Source: Microbacterium horticulturae
GTDB taxonomy: Bacteria > Actinomycetota > Actinomycetes > Actinomycetales > Microbacteriaceae
DNA: 64,000 nucleotides
Reading direction: 5' to 3'
Assembly: GCF_029094505.1 (NCBI RefSeq)
Contig: NZ_CP119108.1
Span: 558,001 to 622,000 of the forward strand
The position numbers and the translations under genes are program-made. Positions 1-9,292 of this stretch are shown one piece after another; within the stretch, counting starts at the first letter, position 1, and every line of letters begins with the position of its first letter. Below the pieces are notes generated by a model that did no database searches, had not been told where the DNA came from, and saw only the letters and a program-made list of their open reading frames with translations.

Positions 1-17
1 TGACCGCCACCGCCACG

Positions 18-935
18 ATGGTCACCGGCACACCGCGCCCGTCGAAGCCGAACACGCGCATGCGGCTGCGCGTGCGCAACGCGCTCATCGGCTGGAGCTT
101 CATCCTCCCCAACTTCCTGGGGTTCGCGCTGCTCACGCTCGTCCCCGTGATCGCGCTGTTCTACATCTCGTTCACGAACTGGAACGTGTTCGGCGTCGCG
201 CACTGGATCGGGCTCGACAACTTCCGGCGCCTGCTCGGCGACGCGACGTTCAAGACCGCGTTCGTGAACACTCTCTACTACGCCGTGATGCACATCCCGC
301 TGACCCTGGTGGTCTCGCTGGGCATCGCGCTGCTGCTGAACACCAAGCTCCGCGGTGTCGCGTTCTTCCGCACCGCCGCGTTCTTCCCCTACATCACCTC
401 CATCGTCGCGATCGCGATGGTGTGGAATCTCATGTTCAGCCCCGACTACGGCCCGATCAACCAGATCCTGCGGTTCATCGGCATCGCCCACCCGCCCGGA
501 TGGCTCACCTCGCCGCAGTGGGCGATGCCCGCGGTCGTCGTCATCAGCACGTGGCGCGACATGGGCTATTACATGATCCTGTTCCTCGCCGGACTCCAGA
601 CGGTCCCGCGCGAACTGTACGAGGCGGCGCGTATGGACGGCGCGAACGCCTGGCAGCGGTTCGTCAACGTCACGATCCCGTGCCTGCGCCCCACGACCTT
701 CTTCGTCACGGTGATGCTGACGATCAACTCGTTCAAGATCTTCGACCTGATCCTGGTCATGACCAAGGGCGGACCCGGGATCTCGACGATGGTGCTCTCG
801 CAGTTCATCTGGCGCAAGGGCTTCGAAGAGAACCAGTTCGGCTATGCCTCGGCGGCCTCGGTGGTGCTCTTCCTGCTGTGCATCGTCGTCACGATCCTGC
901 AATTCCTCTGGAACAAGAGGGGGAACCGCGCATGA
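18..935 (+). CDS. Carbohydrate ABC transporter permease (MalF/UgpA type)
   Basis: Inner-membrane subunit of a sugar ABC importer. A membrane helix at about residues 22-50 is followed by further hydrophobic segments. The EAA loop that contacts the ATPase lies at about residues 201-221 (EAARMDG, then a conserved IP). The length of 305 aa is normal for the family. The first two bases of the window, TG, followed by ACC GCC ACC GCC ACG, are in frame, so the true ATG may begin one base before the window and add six residues. It overlaps the next permease by ATGA. The neighbours (GH88, KduD, KduI) suggest uptake of unsaturated uronide oligosaccharides. The matching binding protein must lie upstream of the window. 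Confidence 0.93.
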   Translation: MVTGTPRPSKPNTRMRLRVRNALIGWSFILPNFLGFALLTLVPVIALFYISFTNWNVFGVAHWIGLDNFRRLLGDATFKTAFVNTLYYAVMHIPLTLVVSLGIALLLNTKLRGVAFFRTAAFFPYITSIVAIAMVWNLMFSPDYGPINQILRFIGIAHPPGWLTSPQWAMPAVVVISTWRDMGYYMILFLAGLQTVPRELYEAARMDGANAWQRFVNVTIPCLRPTTFFVTVMLTINSFKIFDLILVMTKGGPGISTMVLSQFIWRKGFEENQFGYASAASVVLFLLCIVVTILQFLWNKRGNRA

Positions 936-1843
936 GCACGATTCTCGAAGCCGCCGACGACTCGGCCACCGCCACGCTGCTGAACGCGCCGCGCGGGCAC
1001 CGCCCGAAGGCGACGACGCCGGCCAAGCGCGCCGCGCGGATCATCGGGTACGTCGTGATGACCATCATCGCCGTCGCCCTGCTGGTGCCGTTCTTCTGGA
1101 TGATCTCGAGCTCGTTGAAGATGTCGAACGACGTGTTCAGCGTGCCGGTGCGGTGGCTGCCGGAGACGTTCGTGTGGAGCAACTACGTCGACATCTGGAC
1201 CCAGACCAACCTGCTGACCTGGATCCGCAACACGCTGGTGCTGGCGGTCGTGGTCACGTTCCTGCAGGTGCTCACCGGATCGTTCGCCGCCTACGGATTC
1301 TCACGCATGCGGTTCCGCGGCCGCGACATCCTGTTCCTCGTCTACATCGGCACGATAGCGGTCCCGTGGCAGTCGTACATGATCCCGCAGTTCATCCTGA
1401 TGTCGAACCTGAAGCTGTCCAACACGCTGTGGGCGATCATCCTGCTGCAGGCGTTCGGGGCGTTCGGCGTGTTCCTGATGAAGCAGTTCTTCGAGACCGT
1501 TCCCGAAGAGCTCAGCGAGGCCGCCCGCATCGACGGACTGAGCGAGTACGGCATCTGGCGGCGCATCATGGTGCCCCTGTCGGTGCCGGCGATGGCCAGC
1601 CTCACGCTGCTGACCTTCGTCACCACCTGGAACGACTATCTGGGTCCGCTCATCTACCTGCGCAACCCGAACCTGTGGACGATGCAGCTGGGCCTGCAGA
1701 GCCTGGTCAGCAACACCCAAGACCAGAACTTCGCCCTGATGTTCACCGGCATGACGATGTCGGTGGTCCCGATCGCTATCGTCTTCCTGCTCGGGCAGAA
1801 GTACTTCGTCGAAGGCATCGCCACCAGCGGGATGAAGGGCTGA
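932..1843 (+). CDS. Carbohydrate ABC transporter permease (MalG type)
   Basis: Second membrane subunit of the same sugar importer, 303 aa. The start is the ATG at 932 that overlaps the stop of the preceding permease, which implies translational coupling. After a hydrophilic N-terminus of about 35 residues come six hydrophobic segments. The EAA loop (EAARIDGLSEYGIW) lies at about residues 196-210, and the C-terminus KG is typical of MalG-type permeases. The substrate cannot be read from the permease itself. The adjacent GH88 and Kdu genes point to uronic-acid-containing oligosaccharides. Confidence 0.93.
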   Translation: MSTILEAADDSATATLLNAPRGHRPKATTPAKRAARIIGYVVMTIIAVALLVPFFWMISSSLKMSNDVFSVPVRWLPETFVWSNYVDIWTQTNLLTWIRNTLVLAVVVTFLQVLTGSFAAYGFSRMRFRGRDILFLVYIGTIAVPWQSYMIPQFILMSNLKLSNTLWAIILLQAFGAFGVFLMKQFFETVPEELSEAARIDGLSEYGIWRRIMVPLSVPAMASLTLLTFVTTWNDYLGPLIYLRNPNLWTMQLGLQSLVSNTQDQNFALMFTGMTMSVVPIAIVFLLGQKYFVEGIATSGMKG

Positions 1844-1846
1844 CCC

Positions 1847-2530
1847 ATGAAGCGCATCTCGCATGACGCCCTGTCGACCACGATCGGCGCCGTCTACCTG
1901 GGCCTCATGACCAACCTGCTCCTGGCCATGGCCTGCGCGCCGGCGCTGCTGCTGCTGATCACGACCGACCCGGTGCACTCCTGGCCGCTGCTGGCGATGA
2001 CGGCCCCACTGTGCGGGCCGGCCGTGGTCGCTGCGTTCGCGGCCTTCGCCGACCATCGTGCCGGCGGTGTGACCGTGGTGCGCACCTTCGTGCGGGCGTG
2101 GCTGCAGGCCTGGCGCCGCCCGTTCGTGCTCGGTGTGGCCGCCACCGCGGTCGTGGTCGTCGCACTCGTGGATGTGAAGGCGGCCTCGACCGCGTCGTTC
2201 GGCATCGTCGTGGCGCCCGCGCTGCTCGTGCTCGCGGTGCTCGCCGTGACGGTCGCGCTTCTGGGACTGGCCGCATACGCCGAAGCGCCGACGGCGCCGC
2301 TGGTGCGCGTCGCGAAGGCCGCCTTGTACTTCGGGGTGCGGCGCTGGTGGCTGACTCTGGTGTCGCTGGCTGTTCTGGGCACCCAGTTCGCCGTGTTCAC
2401 GAACGTGCCCGCCATCGGGATCGGCCTCACTGCCGCGCCTGCTCTGTACCTCGCGTGGGCGAACTGCCGGTTCAGCCTGCGCACCGTGCTCGCCCATGAC
2501 GAGGTCCCGGCCGTCGTGCCGGGGTCATGA
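1847..2530 (+). CDS. YesL-like (DUF624) membrane protein
   Basis: A 227-aa integral membrane protein with about five hydrophobic segments and a short basic N-terminus. Size, topology and position between sugar ABC permeases and a GH88 enzyme match YesL/DUF624 proteins, which sit in pectin and rhamnogalacturonan operons of Bacillus. Their role is not established; an accessory function in transporter assembly is a guess. It starts 4 nt after the permease stop and is followed after 13 nt by the glucuronyl hydrolase, so all are probably one transcript. Confidence 0.7.
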   Translation: MKRISHDALSTTIGAVYLGLMTNLLLAMACAPALLLLITTDPVHSWPLLAMTAPLCGPAVVAAFAAFADHRAGGVTVVRTFVRAWLQAWRRPFVLGVAATAVVVVALVDVKAASTASFGIVVAPALLVLAVLAVTVALLGLAAYAEAPTAPLVRVAKAALYFGVRRWWLTLVSLAVLGTQFAVFTNVPAIGIGLTAAPALYLAWANCRFSLRTVLAHDEVPAVVPGS

Positions 2531-2543
2531 AGAAAGAAGATCG

Positions 2544-3725
2544 ATGAGTTCCCCTTCCTCCGCTGATACCCGTACCGACGCCCTCTTCGCGCCGGCCGTG
2601 GATGCCGCCTTGAGCACCGTGCGCCGCAACATCCCCACATTCGATCGGCTGTACCCGGCCGACACGACCGACGGCGGGAGATACCCGTTGCGCCCCGCCC
2701 ACGGCGCCTTCGCCGAGGGCGGCAACTACGGGTGGACCACGAGCTTCTGGCCCGGCATGCAGTGGCTCGCCTACGAGCGCAGCGGGGACGACGCGTTCCG
2801 CACCGCAGCCCTCGCGCATGCCCGTGACTTCGATCGGCGTCTGCGCACCGGCGAAGACCTCGACACGCATGACATCGGCTTCCTCTACACCCTCGCCTCG
2901 GTCGCCCCCTGGCGGCTGCTCGGCGACGAGGACGCCCGGCAGACGGCCATCGCCGCCGCCGACCAGCTGATGACGCGGTTCCTCGAGCCCGCGGGCATCA
3001 TCCAGGCGTGGGGCGATCTCGCCGATCCGCACCAGCGGGGGCGCACGATCATCGACAGCCTCATGAACATGCCGCTGCTCATGTGGGCCTACGAGCAGAC
3101 TGGGCAGGAGCGCTACGTCGACGCCGTGCGACGGCACACCGAGCAGCTGCGGGTGCACATCATGCGGGGCGACGACTCGACCTTCCACACCTTCTACTGG
3201 GATCCGGTGACCGGCGAGCCATTGCGCGGGGCTACCGAGCAGGGCGCACACGACGACTCGTGCTGGGCGCGCGGCCAGGCCTGGGGCATCTACGGTTTCG
3301 CGATGGCGTACCGGTTCACGGGCGACGAGCGGATGCTGGATGCCGCGCACCGATGTGCCCGCTACTTCCTCGCGCACCTGCCCGCCGATGCCGTGCCCTA
3401 CTGGGACCTGGTCTACGGCGACGACAGCGATGCGCCGCGCGACAGCTCCGCCGGGGCGATCGCGGCGGCGGGACTGTTCGAGCTCGCGCGCGTCGAGACC
3501 GACGCCGACAGGGCACAGCAGGCCGACGCCGACGCGCGACGACTGCTCGCGGCCCTCGTGGCCGACTGCGCGCCCGAGCCCGACACCGCCGACACGCTGC
3601 TGCTGCACGGCGTCTACGACCTCCCCAAGAGCAACGGCGTCGACGAGGGCAACCTCTGGGGCGACTACTTCTACTTCGAGGCGCTGACCCGCGCGACGAA
3701 CCCCGACTGGACGCCGTACTGGTGA
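2544..3725 (+). CDS. Unsaturated glucuronyl hydrolase, glycoside hydrolase family 88
   Basis: A 393-aa cytoplasmic enzyme predicted to release 4-deoxy-4,5-unsaturated uronic acid from oligosaccharides produced by polysaccharide lyases. There is no signal peptide, which fits action after ABC import. The family's two catalytic aspartates correspond to HDIGFLY (about residue 109) and IIDSLMN (about residue 170). The conserved CWARGQAWGIYGF stretch is near residue 240. The ATG at 2544 was chosen because AAGAAAGAAGA precedes it and the family N-terminus aligns there; an upstream in-frame start at 2496 would overlap the previous gene. Released uronate would isomerise and feed KduI and KduD downstream. 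GH105 is the nearest alternative. Confidence 0.88.
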   Translation: MSSPSSADTRTDALFAPAVDAALSTVRRNIPTFDRLYPADTTDGGRYPLRPAHGAFAEGGNYGWTTSFWPGMQWLAYERSGDDAFRTAALAHARDFDRRLRTGEDLDTHDIGFLYTLASVAPWRLLGDEDARQTAIAAADQLMTRFLEPAGIIQAWGDLADPHQRGRTIIDSLMNMPLLMWAYEQTGQERYVDAVRRHTEQLRVHIMRGDDSTFHTFYWDPVTGEPLRGATEQGAHDDSCWARGQAWGIYGFAMAYRFTGDERMLDAAHRCARYFLAHLPADAVPYWDLVYGDDSDAPRDSSAGAIAAAGLFELARVETDADRAQQADADARRLLAALVADCAPEPDTADTLLLHGVYDLPKSNGVDEGNLWGDYFYFEALTRATNPDWTPYW

Positions 3726-3735
3726 GGGGAATCGC

Positions 3736-4602
3736 ATGCGCCTGGTGACCTATCGCGCTTCGACCGGCCCTCGCATCGGGGTCGTTCTGCCCGACGATCG
3801 GGTGCACGACGTACGCGCCGGAACCCTCGAGGAGATCGTGGGGGATGCCGCGGCTCTGGACGGCGCGCGCGAGGCGGCGGACGCGGCATCCACTTCTCTT
3901 GATCTGCCGCGGATCGACGAGCTCGAGCTGCTGCCGCCCGTGCGACCCGGCAAGCTGCTGTGCATCGGTTACAACTACCGCGGACACGTGCCCGACGGCG
4001 AGGACCCGACCGCGAACGACCCGGCGTACCCGGACGTGTTCGTCAAGACCGCGAACGTGCTCATCGGGCCGAACGACCCCGTGGAGCTGCCGCAGGTCGA
4101 GGCCGATGTGGACTACGAGGGCGAGATCGCGCTCGTCATCGGGCGTCGCGCGAAGAACGTCACGCTGGATGCTGCGCTCGACCACGTCGCCGGATACACG
4201 CTGTTCGACGACGTGACCGCCCGCGATTGGCAGCGTCACGGCTCGCAGTTCACGCTCGGCAAATCGTTCGACACGTTCGGGCCGCTCGGCCCGTGGCTGG
4301 TGACCGCCGACGAGATCGCCGATCCGCAGGACCTCGTCGTCGAAGTCGAACGCGACGGTGTGATCACGGCCCGCCAGTCGACGGCGACGATGATCTTTCC
4401 GATGGCGTTTCTCGTGCACCATCTCAGCCAGGTGATGACCCTCGAGCCGGGCGACGTCATCTCCACCGGCACGCCGCAGAAGCTGCCCGCCGCCGCGGAG
4501 GCCCACCGGCCGCTGGCCGACGGCGACGCCGTCACGGTGCGTGTCGCCGGCCTCGGCGAGTTGACCACCCGCTTCACCACGACCACGGAGGACGCACGAT
4601 GA
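3736..4602 (+). CDS. Fumarylacetoacetate hydrolase family enzyme
   Basis: A 288-aa member of the FAH superfamily, whose members hydrolyse or decarboxylate 2-keto acids using a divalent metal. The fold core shows the metal-binding DYEGEIALVIG segment at about residue 125 and SFDTFGPLGPWL at about 176. GAGGGGA 5-10 nt before the ATG is a good ribosome site. It overlaps kduD by ATGA. Family members in sugar-acid operons act on 2,4-diketo-3-deoxy acids; which substrate applies here cannot be read from sequence. Confidence 0.85.
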   Translation: MRLVTYRASTGPRIGVVLPDDRVHDVRAGTLEEIVGDAAALDGAREAADAASTSLDLPRIDELELLPPVRPGKLLCIGYNYRGHVPDGEDPTANDPAYPDVFVKTANVLIGPNDPVELPQVEADVDYEGEIALVIGRRAKNVTLDAALDHVAGYTLFDDVTARDWQRHGSQFTLGKSFDTFGPLGPWLVTADEIADPQDLVVEVERDGVITARQSTATMIFPMAFLVHHLSQVMTLEPGDVISTGTPQKLPAAAEAHRPLADGDAVTVRVAGLGELTTRFTTTTEDAR

Positions 4603-5363
4603 TCCTGGACGCATTCCGACTCGACGGCAAGGTGGCGCTCGTCACCGGGTCCACCCGGGGCCTGGGCCAGGGCGCGGCCGTCGCGCTCGCCGAGGCCGGC
4701 GCCGACGTCGCCCTGCTCGACCGTGGCGATGCCGGCGAGACCGAGGCGCGCATCGCCGCGCTCGGGCGCCGTGTCGTGCGCGTGCAGCGCGACTTCGCAT
4801 CGGCTGCGCCCGCCGAGCTCCGAACCGCCGTCACCGAGATCGAAGACGCGCTCGGGCATGTCGACATCCTCGTGAACAACGCCGGCACGATCCGCCGCGC
4901 GCCCGCCGTCGACTACCCGACGGCGGACTGGAACGACGTGCTGCGGGTCAACCTCGACGCGGTCTTCCACCTGTCGCAGGCGGTCGGTCGTGGCATGATC
5001 GAGCGCGGCTGGGGGCGCATCATCAACATCGCTTCGATGCTGTCGTTCCAGGGCGGCATCCTCGTACCGGCCTACACGGCTTCCAAGCATGCGGTGGCCG
5101 GCCTCACGAAGGCCCTGGCAAACGAGTGGGCGGCGTCGGGAGTGACAGTGAACGCGATAGCCCCCGGGTACATGGCCACCGACAACACGGCAGCCCTACG
5201 CGCCGACACCGAGCGCGAGGCATCCATCTCCGCCCGCATCCCCGCCGGACGCTGGGGCACCCCCGACGACCTGCAGGGGTCGTTCGTGTTCCTGGCATCG
5301 GATGCCGCGGCCTACGTGACCGGCACGGTGCTGCCGGTCGACGGCGGGTGGCTCGTGCGGTGA
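4599..5363 (+). CDS. kduD: 2-deoxy-D-gluconate 3-dehydrogenase / KduD-type SDR
   Basis: A 254-aa classical short-chain dehydrogenase. KduD reduces 2,5-diketo-3-deoxygluconate to 2-keto-3-deoxygluconate with NADH in the uronate pathway. The cofactor motif TGSTRGLG is at residues 15-22, NNAG at about 93 and the catalytic YTASK at about 158-162. The end sequence VDGGW is family-typical. It overlaps the FAH-family gene by ATGA and is followed by kduI, the enzyme one step earlier. The pair makes the assignment much firmer than SDR homology alone. Confidence 0.88.
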   Translation: MILDAFRLDGKVALVTGSTRGLGQGAAVALAEAGADVALLDRGDAGETEARIAALGRRVVRVQRDFASAAPAELRTAVTEIEDALGHVDILVNNAGTIRRAPAVDYPTADWNDVLRVNLDAVFHLSQAVGRGMIERGWGRIINIASMLSFQGGILVPAYTASKHAVAGLTKALANEWAASGVTVNAIAPGYMATDNTAALRADTEREASISARIPAGRWGTPDDLQGSFVFLASDAAAYVTGTVLPVDGGWLVR

Positions 5364-5401
5364 CCGGCGACAGAAGCTTTCGAGAAGACAGGAGAGAACA
5401 C

Positions 5402-6256
5402 ATGCAACAGCGCTACGCGACCAACCCCGCCCAGATCCCGGGCATGACGACCGAGGATCTACGCGACGCCTACCTCATCCCCGAGGTGTTCACGCCCGGC
5501 CAGGTGACGCTCACCTACACGCACCACGACCGCATCGTGCTCGGCGGTGCGGTCCCGGCCGGCACCGATCTTGTGCTGCCGACGTACCCCGAGATCCGCA
5601 GCGAATACTTCCTCGAGCACCGCGAGGTCGGCATCATCAACGTGGGCGGCACCGGCACGGTCACCGCGGACGGCGAGGCCTTCACGCTCGTGAACGGTGC
5701 GTGCCTGTACCTCGGGCGCGGGGTGCGCGAGGTGGTGTTCGCGGACGCCGATTCCGGTGTCGACGCTGAGTCGGGTGCTCAGAGCGGTGCTCAGTTCTAC
5801 CTGTTCTCGGCCCCCGCGCACACCGCCTACCCGACGGCGCTCGTGAACCCGGGCGAAGGCACCGTGCGCGAGCTCGGCGATCAGCTCACGAGCAACAGGC
5901 GCACGCTGAACCAGTACATCCACGAGAACGGTATCCGCTCGTGCCAGATAGTGATGGGCGTCACCACGCTGCATCCGGGCTCGATGTGGAACACGATGCC
6001 CGCGCACACGCATGACCGCCGCACCGAGTGCTACCTGTACTTCGACGTGCCCGAAGACGCCCGCGTCGTGCACCTGCTCGGTGAGCGCGACGAGACGCGG
6101 CACCTGATCGTGGCTGACCGCCAGGCGATCATCTCGCCGAGCTGGTCGCTGCACTCGGGCGTGGGAACGGCCGCGTACTCGTTCATCTGGGCGATGGCGG
6201 GTGAGAACCAGGCGTTCGACGACATGGATGCCGCGGCCATCACCGACCTGCACTGA
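5402..6256 (+). CDS. kduI: 4-deoxy-L-threo-5-hexosulose-uronate ketol-isomerase
   Basis: A 284-aa cupin enzyme that isomerises 5-keto-4-deoxyuronate to 2,5-diketo-3-deoxygluconate. The zinc-binding HTHDRRTE segment sits at about residues 202-209, with a further His near LHSG. The length is close to the usual 278. The sequence AAGACAGGAGAGAACAC provides a strong ribosome site before the ATG at 5402. It closes the uronate operon; KdgK and KdgA, needed for the last steps, are not in the window. Confidence 0.93.
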   Translation: MQQRYATNPAQIPGMTTEDLRDAYLIPEVFTPGQVTLTYTHHDRIVLGGAVPAGTDLVLPTYPEIRSEYFLEHREVGIINVGGTGTVTADGEAFTLVNGACLYLGRGVREVVFADADSGVDAESGAQSGAQFYLFSAPAHTAYPTALVNPGEGTVRELGDQLTSNRRTLNQYIHENGIRSCQIVMGVTTLHPGSMWNTMPAHTHDRRTECYLYFDVPEDARVVHLLGERDETRHLIVADRQAIISPSWSLHSGVGTAAYSFIWAMAGENQAFDDMDAAAITDLH

Positions 6257-6360
6257 CGCTGCCCGCGCTACCCGCGGCGTGGACGGCTCGCGCTGTCGTT
6301 TTGCGCGTTCGCGCCGGGGGTAGCCGGCTCTCACTCTGCCGACGCGCGTCGAGTGGACTC

Positions 6361-6393
6361 ACGCACGTTCAGCGACGGCAGAACGTACGTGCG
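6361..6393. repeat. Inverted repeat downstream of kduI
   Basis: CGCACGTTC (6362-6370) pairs with GAACGTACGTGCG (6381-6393) across a 10-nt loop if one extra dinucleotide is bulged. There is no T-run, so if it is a terminator it is not a classical one. Confidence 0.45.
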
Positions 6394-6473
6394 CTGCACC
6401 GGGCGCGATTCGCAGGCGCATCAGCCCTGACCGGCAGCGCGACGGGTAGCGCTGCGGGTTTTGCAGTCGCCGA

Positions 6474-6546
6474 ATCAGGTGTTTTCGCCAGTTCAGGAGA
6501 ATGCGCGGGCAGAACGTCCTGAACTCGCGAGATCAGGTGTTCTCGC
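6474..6546. repeat. Intergenic repeat element with direct and inverted copies
   Basis: ATCAGGTGTTTTCGC (6474-6488) recurs as ATCAGGTGTTCTCGC (6532-6546), 14 of 15 identical. Between them GTTCAGGA (6491-6498) and TCCTGAAC (6517-6524) form a perfect inverted repeat, extended by CGC at the outer ends. It looks like a dispersed intergenic palindromic element rather than a gene. Confidence 0.55.
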
Positions 6547-6617
6547 GCGGGGTGGGCGGGTGGCACAACGGGGCTGAGGAGAGAGTGGATGCCGCGCCGC
6601 GGCCTCGACGCCGCCGG

Positions 6618-8258
6618 CTACGCGCCGAGCGCGGCATCCACCACCCGGCGTGCCTCATCCTGCACCTGGTGCAGGTGGTCCTCGCCGAGCAGCGACTCGG
6701 CGTAGAGCTTGTAGACGTCTTCGGTGCCCGAAGGGCGCGCCGCGAACCAGGCGTGCTCGGTCTGCACCTTGAGTCCGCCGATCGCGGCGCCGTTGCCCGG
6801 CGCGTGCGACAGCTTCGCGGTGATCTCTTCGTCGGCCAGGGTCGTGGCCGTGACGTCCTCGGGCGCGAGCCGAGCGAGCGCAGCCTTCTGCTCCTTGGTC
6901 GCGGGGGCGTCCACGCGCTGGTAGGCCGACGCGCCGAACTCCTCTGTCAGCTCGGCGTATCGCTGCGACGGCGTCTTGCCCGTCACCGCGAGGATCTCCG
7001 ACGCCAGCAGGCACAGCAGTATCCCGTCCTTGTCGGTCGTCCACACCGAGCCGTCCTTGCGCAGGAAGGAGGCGCCCGCCGACTCCTCGCCACCGAAAGC
7101 GACCGAGCCGTCGAGGAGACCTGGCACGAACCACTTGAAGCCCACCGGCACCTCGAGCAGCCGTCGGCCGAGCGAACCGGCGACCTTGTCGATGATCATC
7201 GACGAGACCAGGGTCTTGCCGACCGCGGCATCCTTCGGCCACTCCGGACGGTGCGCGAACAGGTAGTCGATAGCGACCGCCAGGTAGTGGTTGGGGTTCA
7301 TCAGGCCCGCATCGGGGGTCACGATGCCGTGCCGGTCGGCATCGGCGTCGTTTCCGGTGAGCAGGTCGTACTCGTCTCGCTTCGCAACGAGCGCCGCCAT
7401 CGCCGAGGGCGACGACGGGTCCATGCGGATCTTCTCGTCCCAATCAAGCGTCATGAACCGCCAGGTCGGGTCGACCTCGGGGTTGACGACCGTCAGATCC
7501 AGCTCGTACATCTCAGCGATGAGCGCCCAGTACTCGACCGACGCGCCGCCGAGCGGGTCGGCCCCGATGCGGATGCCGGCCTTGCGGATCGCCTCGATGT
7601 CGATGATGGATGCCAGATCCGCCACGTACTCCTGGCGGAAGTCATAGCGGCCCAAGGTGTCGGTGTCGATGTCTGCGAGACGCGTGCGCTTGACCTCTTC
7701 GAGGCCGCCGGCGATCAGCGCGTTCGCGCGGTCGGCGATCCAGCTCGTCGCATCGGTGTCGGCAGGTCCCCCCGACGGCGGGTTGTACTTGAAGCCGCCG
7801 TCGGCCGGCGGATTGTGGCTCGGGGTGACGACGATGCCGTCCGCACGGGCCGGGTCTGCGGCATCCCGCCCCTTGTTGAACGTGAGGATCGCGTGGCTCA
7901 GCGCCGGCGTGGGCACCCACGCGTCGCGGGCGTCGATGCGCACGTCGACGCCGTTGGCCACGAGCACCTCGATGGCGGTGCGCTCGGCGGGGCGTGACAG
8001 ACCGTGGGTGTCGCGTCCGAGGAACAGGGGACCGGCGATGCCCTGGCCGGTGCGGTAGTCCACTATCGCCTGGGTCGTGGCGAGGATGTGGTTCTCGTTG
8101 AAGCTGCGGTTCAGACTCGAGCCGCGATGCCCGCTCGTGCCGAACACGACGCGCTGCGCGGGCACGTCCGCGTCGGGCTTCAGGTCGTAATAGGCGTTGA
8201 TGACTTCGTCGATGTCGATGAGGTCGGATTCGACGGCGGGGGTTCCGGCACGGCTCAT
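6618..8258 (-). CDS. pgm: Phosphoglucomutase (alpha-D-glucose phosphate-specific)
   Basis: A 546-aa enzyme interconverting glucose 1-phosphate and glucose 6-phosphate, linking glycogen and cell-wall sugar nucleotides to glycolysis. TSGHRG lies near residue 39. The phosphoserine loop TPSHNP is near 146, the metal loop DADADR near 304, and the C-terminal sugar-phosphate site RPSGTED is present. Starting at the ATG at 8258, preceded by GGAAG, gives exactly the length of E. coli Pgm; a GTG at 8294 would add 12 unconserved residues. It is divergent from pheA. Confidence 0.95.
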   Translation of the reverse strand: MSRAGTPAVESDLIDIDEVINAYYDLKPDADVPAQRVVFGTSGHRGSSLNRSFNENHILATTQAIVDYRTGQGIAGPLFLGRDTHGLSRPAERTAIEVLVANGVDVRIDARDAWVPTPALSHAILTFNKGRDAADPARADGIVVTPSHNPPADGGFKYNPPSGGPADTDATSWIADRANALIAGGLEEVKRTRLADIDTDTLGRYDFRQEYVADLASIIDIEAIRKAGIRIGADPLGGASVEYWALIAEMYELDLTVVNPEVDPTWRFMTLDWDEKIRMDPSSPSAMAALVAKRDEYDLLTGNDADADRHGIVTPDAGLMNPNHYLAVAIDYLFAHRPEWPKDAAVGKTLVSSMIIDKVAGSLGRRLLEVPVGFKWFVPGLLDGSVAFGGEESAGASFLRKDGSVWTTDKDGILLCLLASEILAVTGKTPSQRYAELTEEFGASAYQRVDAPATKEQKAALARLAPEDVTATTLADEEITAKLSHAPGNGAAIGGLKVQTEHAWFAARPSGTEDVYKLYAESLLGEDHLHQVQDEARRVVDAALGA

Positions 8259-8323
8259 GCTTCCAGTCTGCCCGTTTCCGGCCGGGCGCGACACTGTGAA
8301 GTCCGGAGCGAGCGGCCCCCGAC

Positions 8324-8335
8324 TAGGCTGACACG
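8324..8335 (+). promoter_or_regulatory. Leaderless promoter of pheA
   Basis: The -10 hexamer TAGGCT (8324-8329) is followed by 6 nt and then the GTG start at 8336. There is no room for a ribosome site, so transcription and translation probably begin at the same base. Confidence 0.6.
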
Positions 8336-9292
8336 GTGAACTCTCGTGTCGAGGAACCCGTCCGCACCTACAGTTATCTGGGTCCGGCGGGCACGTTCAC
8401 CGAGGCCGCGCTCGCTCAGGTGCCTGAGGCGCGCGGCCAGAACTGGCGTCCGGTGCGCAACGTGGGCGAGGCGCTCGACGATGTCGTGAGCGGACGGTCC
8501 GATGCCGCGATGATCGCGATCGAGAACTCCGTCGACGGCGGGGTCTCGACCACGCAGGACGCCCTGGCCACCATGCCCGGTCTGCGCATCGTGGGCGAAT
8601 ACCTCGTGCCAGTGCAGTTCGTCCTCGTTGGCAAGCCGGGGGCGACGCTCGCCGACGTCTCGGTGATCGCAGCTCACCCCGTCGCGTATGCGCAGTGTCT
8701 TATCTGGCTCGGGCAGAGCCTGCCCGAGCACGCGCACGTGCCCTCGTCGAGCAACGTGACGGCCGCGCTCGACATGCTCGACGGCGTCGGCGGGGCCGAC
8801 GCGGCCATTGCGCCCCCGGGGATCCTCGAGCACCACGACCTGCAGCTGCTGGCCGACAACATCGGCGACAACCCGAAGGCCGTGACCCGCTTCGTGCTCG
8901 TCTCGCGGACCGTCGCGCCGCCATCGCCGACCGGTGCCGACAAGACGTCGCTGATCGTCGAGCTGCCCGACGACCATCCCGGTGCACTGCTCGACATGCT
9001 CGAACAGTTCGCGACCCGCGGCATCAACCTGTCGCTGCTGGCCTCGCGCCCGATCGGCGATGAGCTGGGCCGATACCGGTTCGTGGTGGATGCCGACGGC
9101 CACGTCTTCGACGAGCGGATGGCCGACGCGCTGCTCGGGCTGCGCCGGTTCAGCCCGCAGGTGGTGTTTCTCGGCTCGTATCCGCGCGCCGACCACGCCA
9201 TAGTGCACTACCCCAGCCGCTACTCCGACGACGTGTTCGTCGAGGCACGCGACTGGCTGCGCGGGTTGATCTCGGGCGAGCCGGGGGAGTAG
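8336..9292 (+). CDS. pheA: Prephenate dehydratase
   Basis: A 318-aa cytoplasmic enzyme converting prephenate to phenylpyruvate in phenylalanine synthesis. The two-lobed dehydratase domain begins with [10 protein letters not shown] at about residue 12 and carries the substrate-binding TRF motif near 183. An ACT domain from about residue 205 ([11 protein letters not shown]) would bind phenylalanine for feedback inhibition. There is no chorismate mutase domain, the usual actinobacterial form. The GTG start follows a -10 box by 6 nt. Confidence 0.95.
   Translation: MNSRVEEPVRTYSYLGPAGTFTEAALAQVPEARGQNWRPVRNVGEALDDVVSGRSDAAMIAIENSVDGGVSTTQDALATMPGLRIVGEYLVPVQFVLVGKPGATLADVSVIAAHPVAYAQCLIWLGQSLPEHAHVPSSSNVTAALDMLDGVGGADAAIAPPGILEHHDLQLLADNIGDNPKAVTRFVLVSRTVAPPSPTGADKTSLIVELPDDHPGALLDMLEQFATRGINLSLLASRPIGDELGRYRFVVDADGHVFDERMADALLGLRRFSPQVVFLGSYPRADHAIVHYPSRYSDDVFVEARDWLRGLISGEPGE

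Larger units (their letters stand above)
6257..6617. other. 361-bp intergenic region after kduI
   Basis: No convincing gene is visible. The stretch contains a hairpin-forming inverted repeat (6361-6393), which could end the kdu transcript, and a repeat element with both direct and inverted copies (6474-6546). Both flanking genes end here, so it is a convergent spacer. Confidence 0.6.

Noticed and set aside
1301-2497. Minus-strand open frame of 398 codons opposite the second permease and YesL-like gene
   Set aside because: Histidine/glutamine/arginine-rich shadow frame; the plus-strand membrane proteins explain the DNA.
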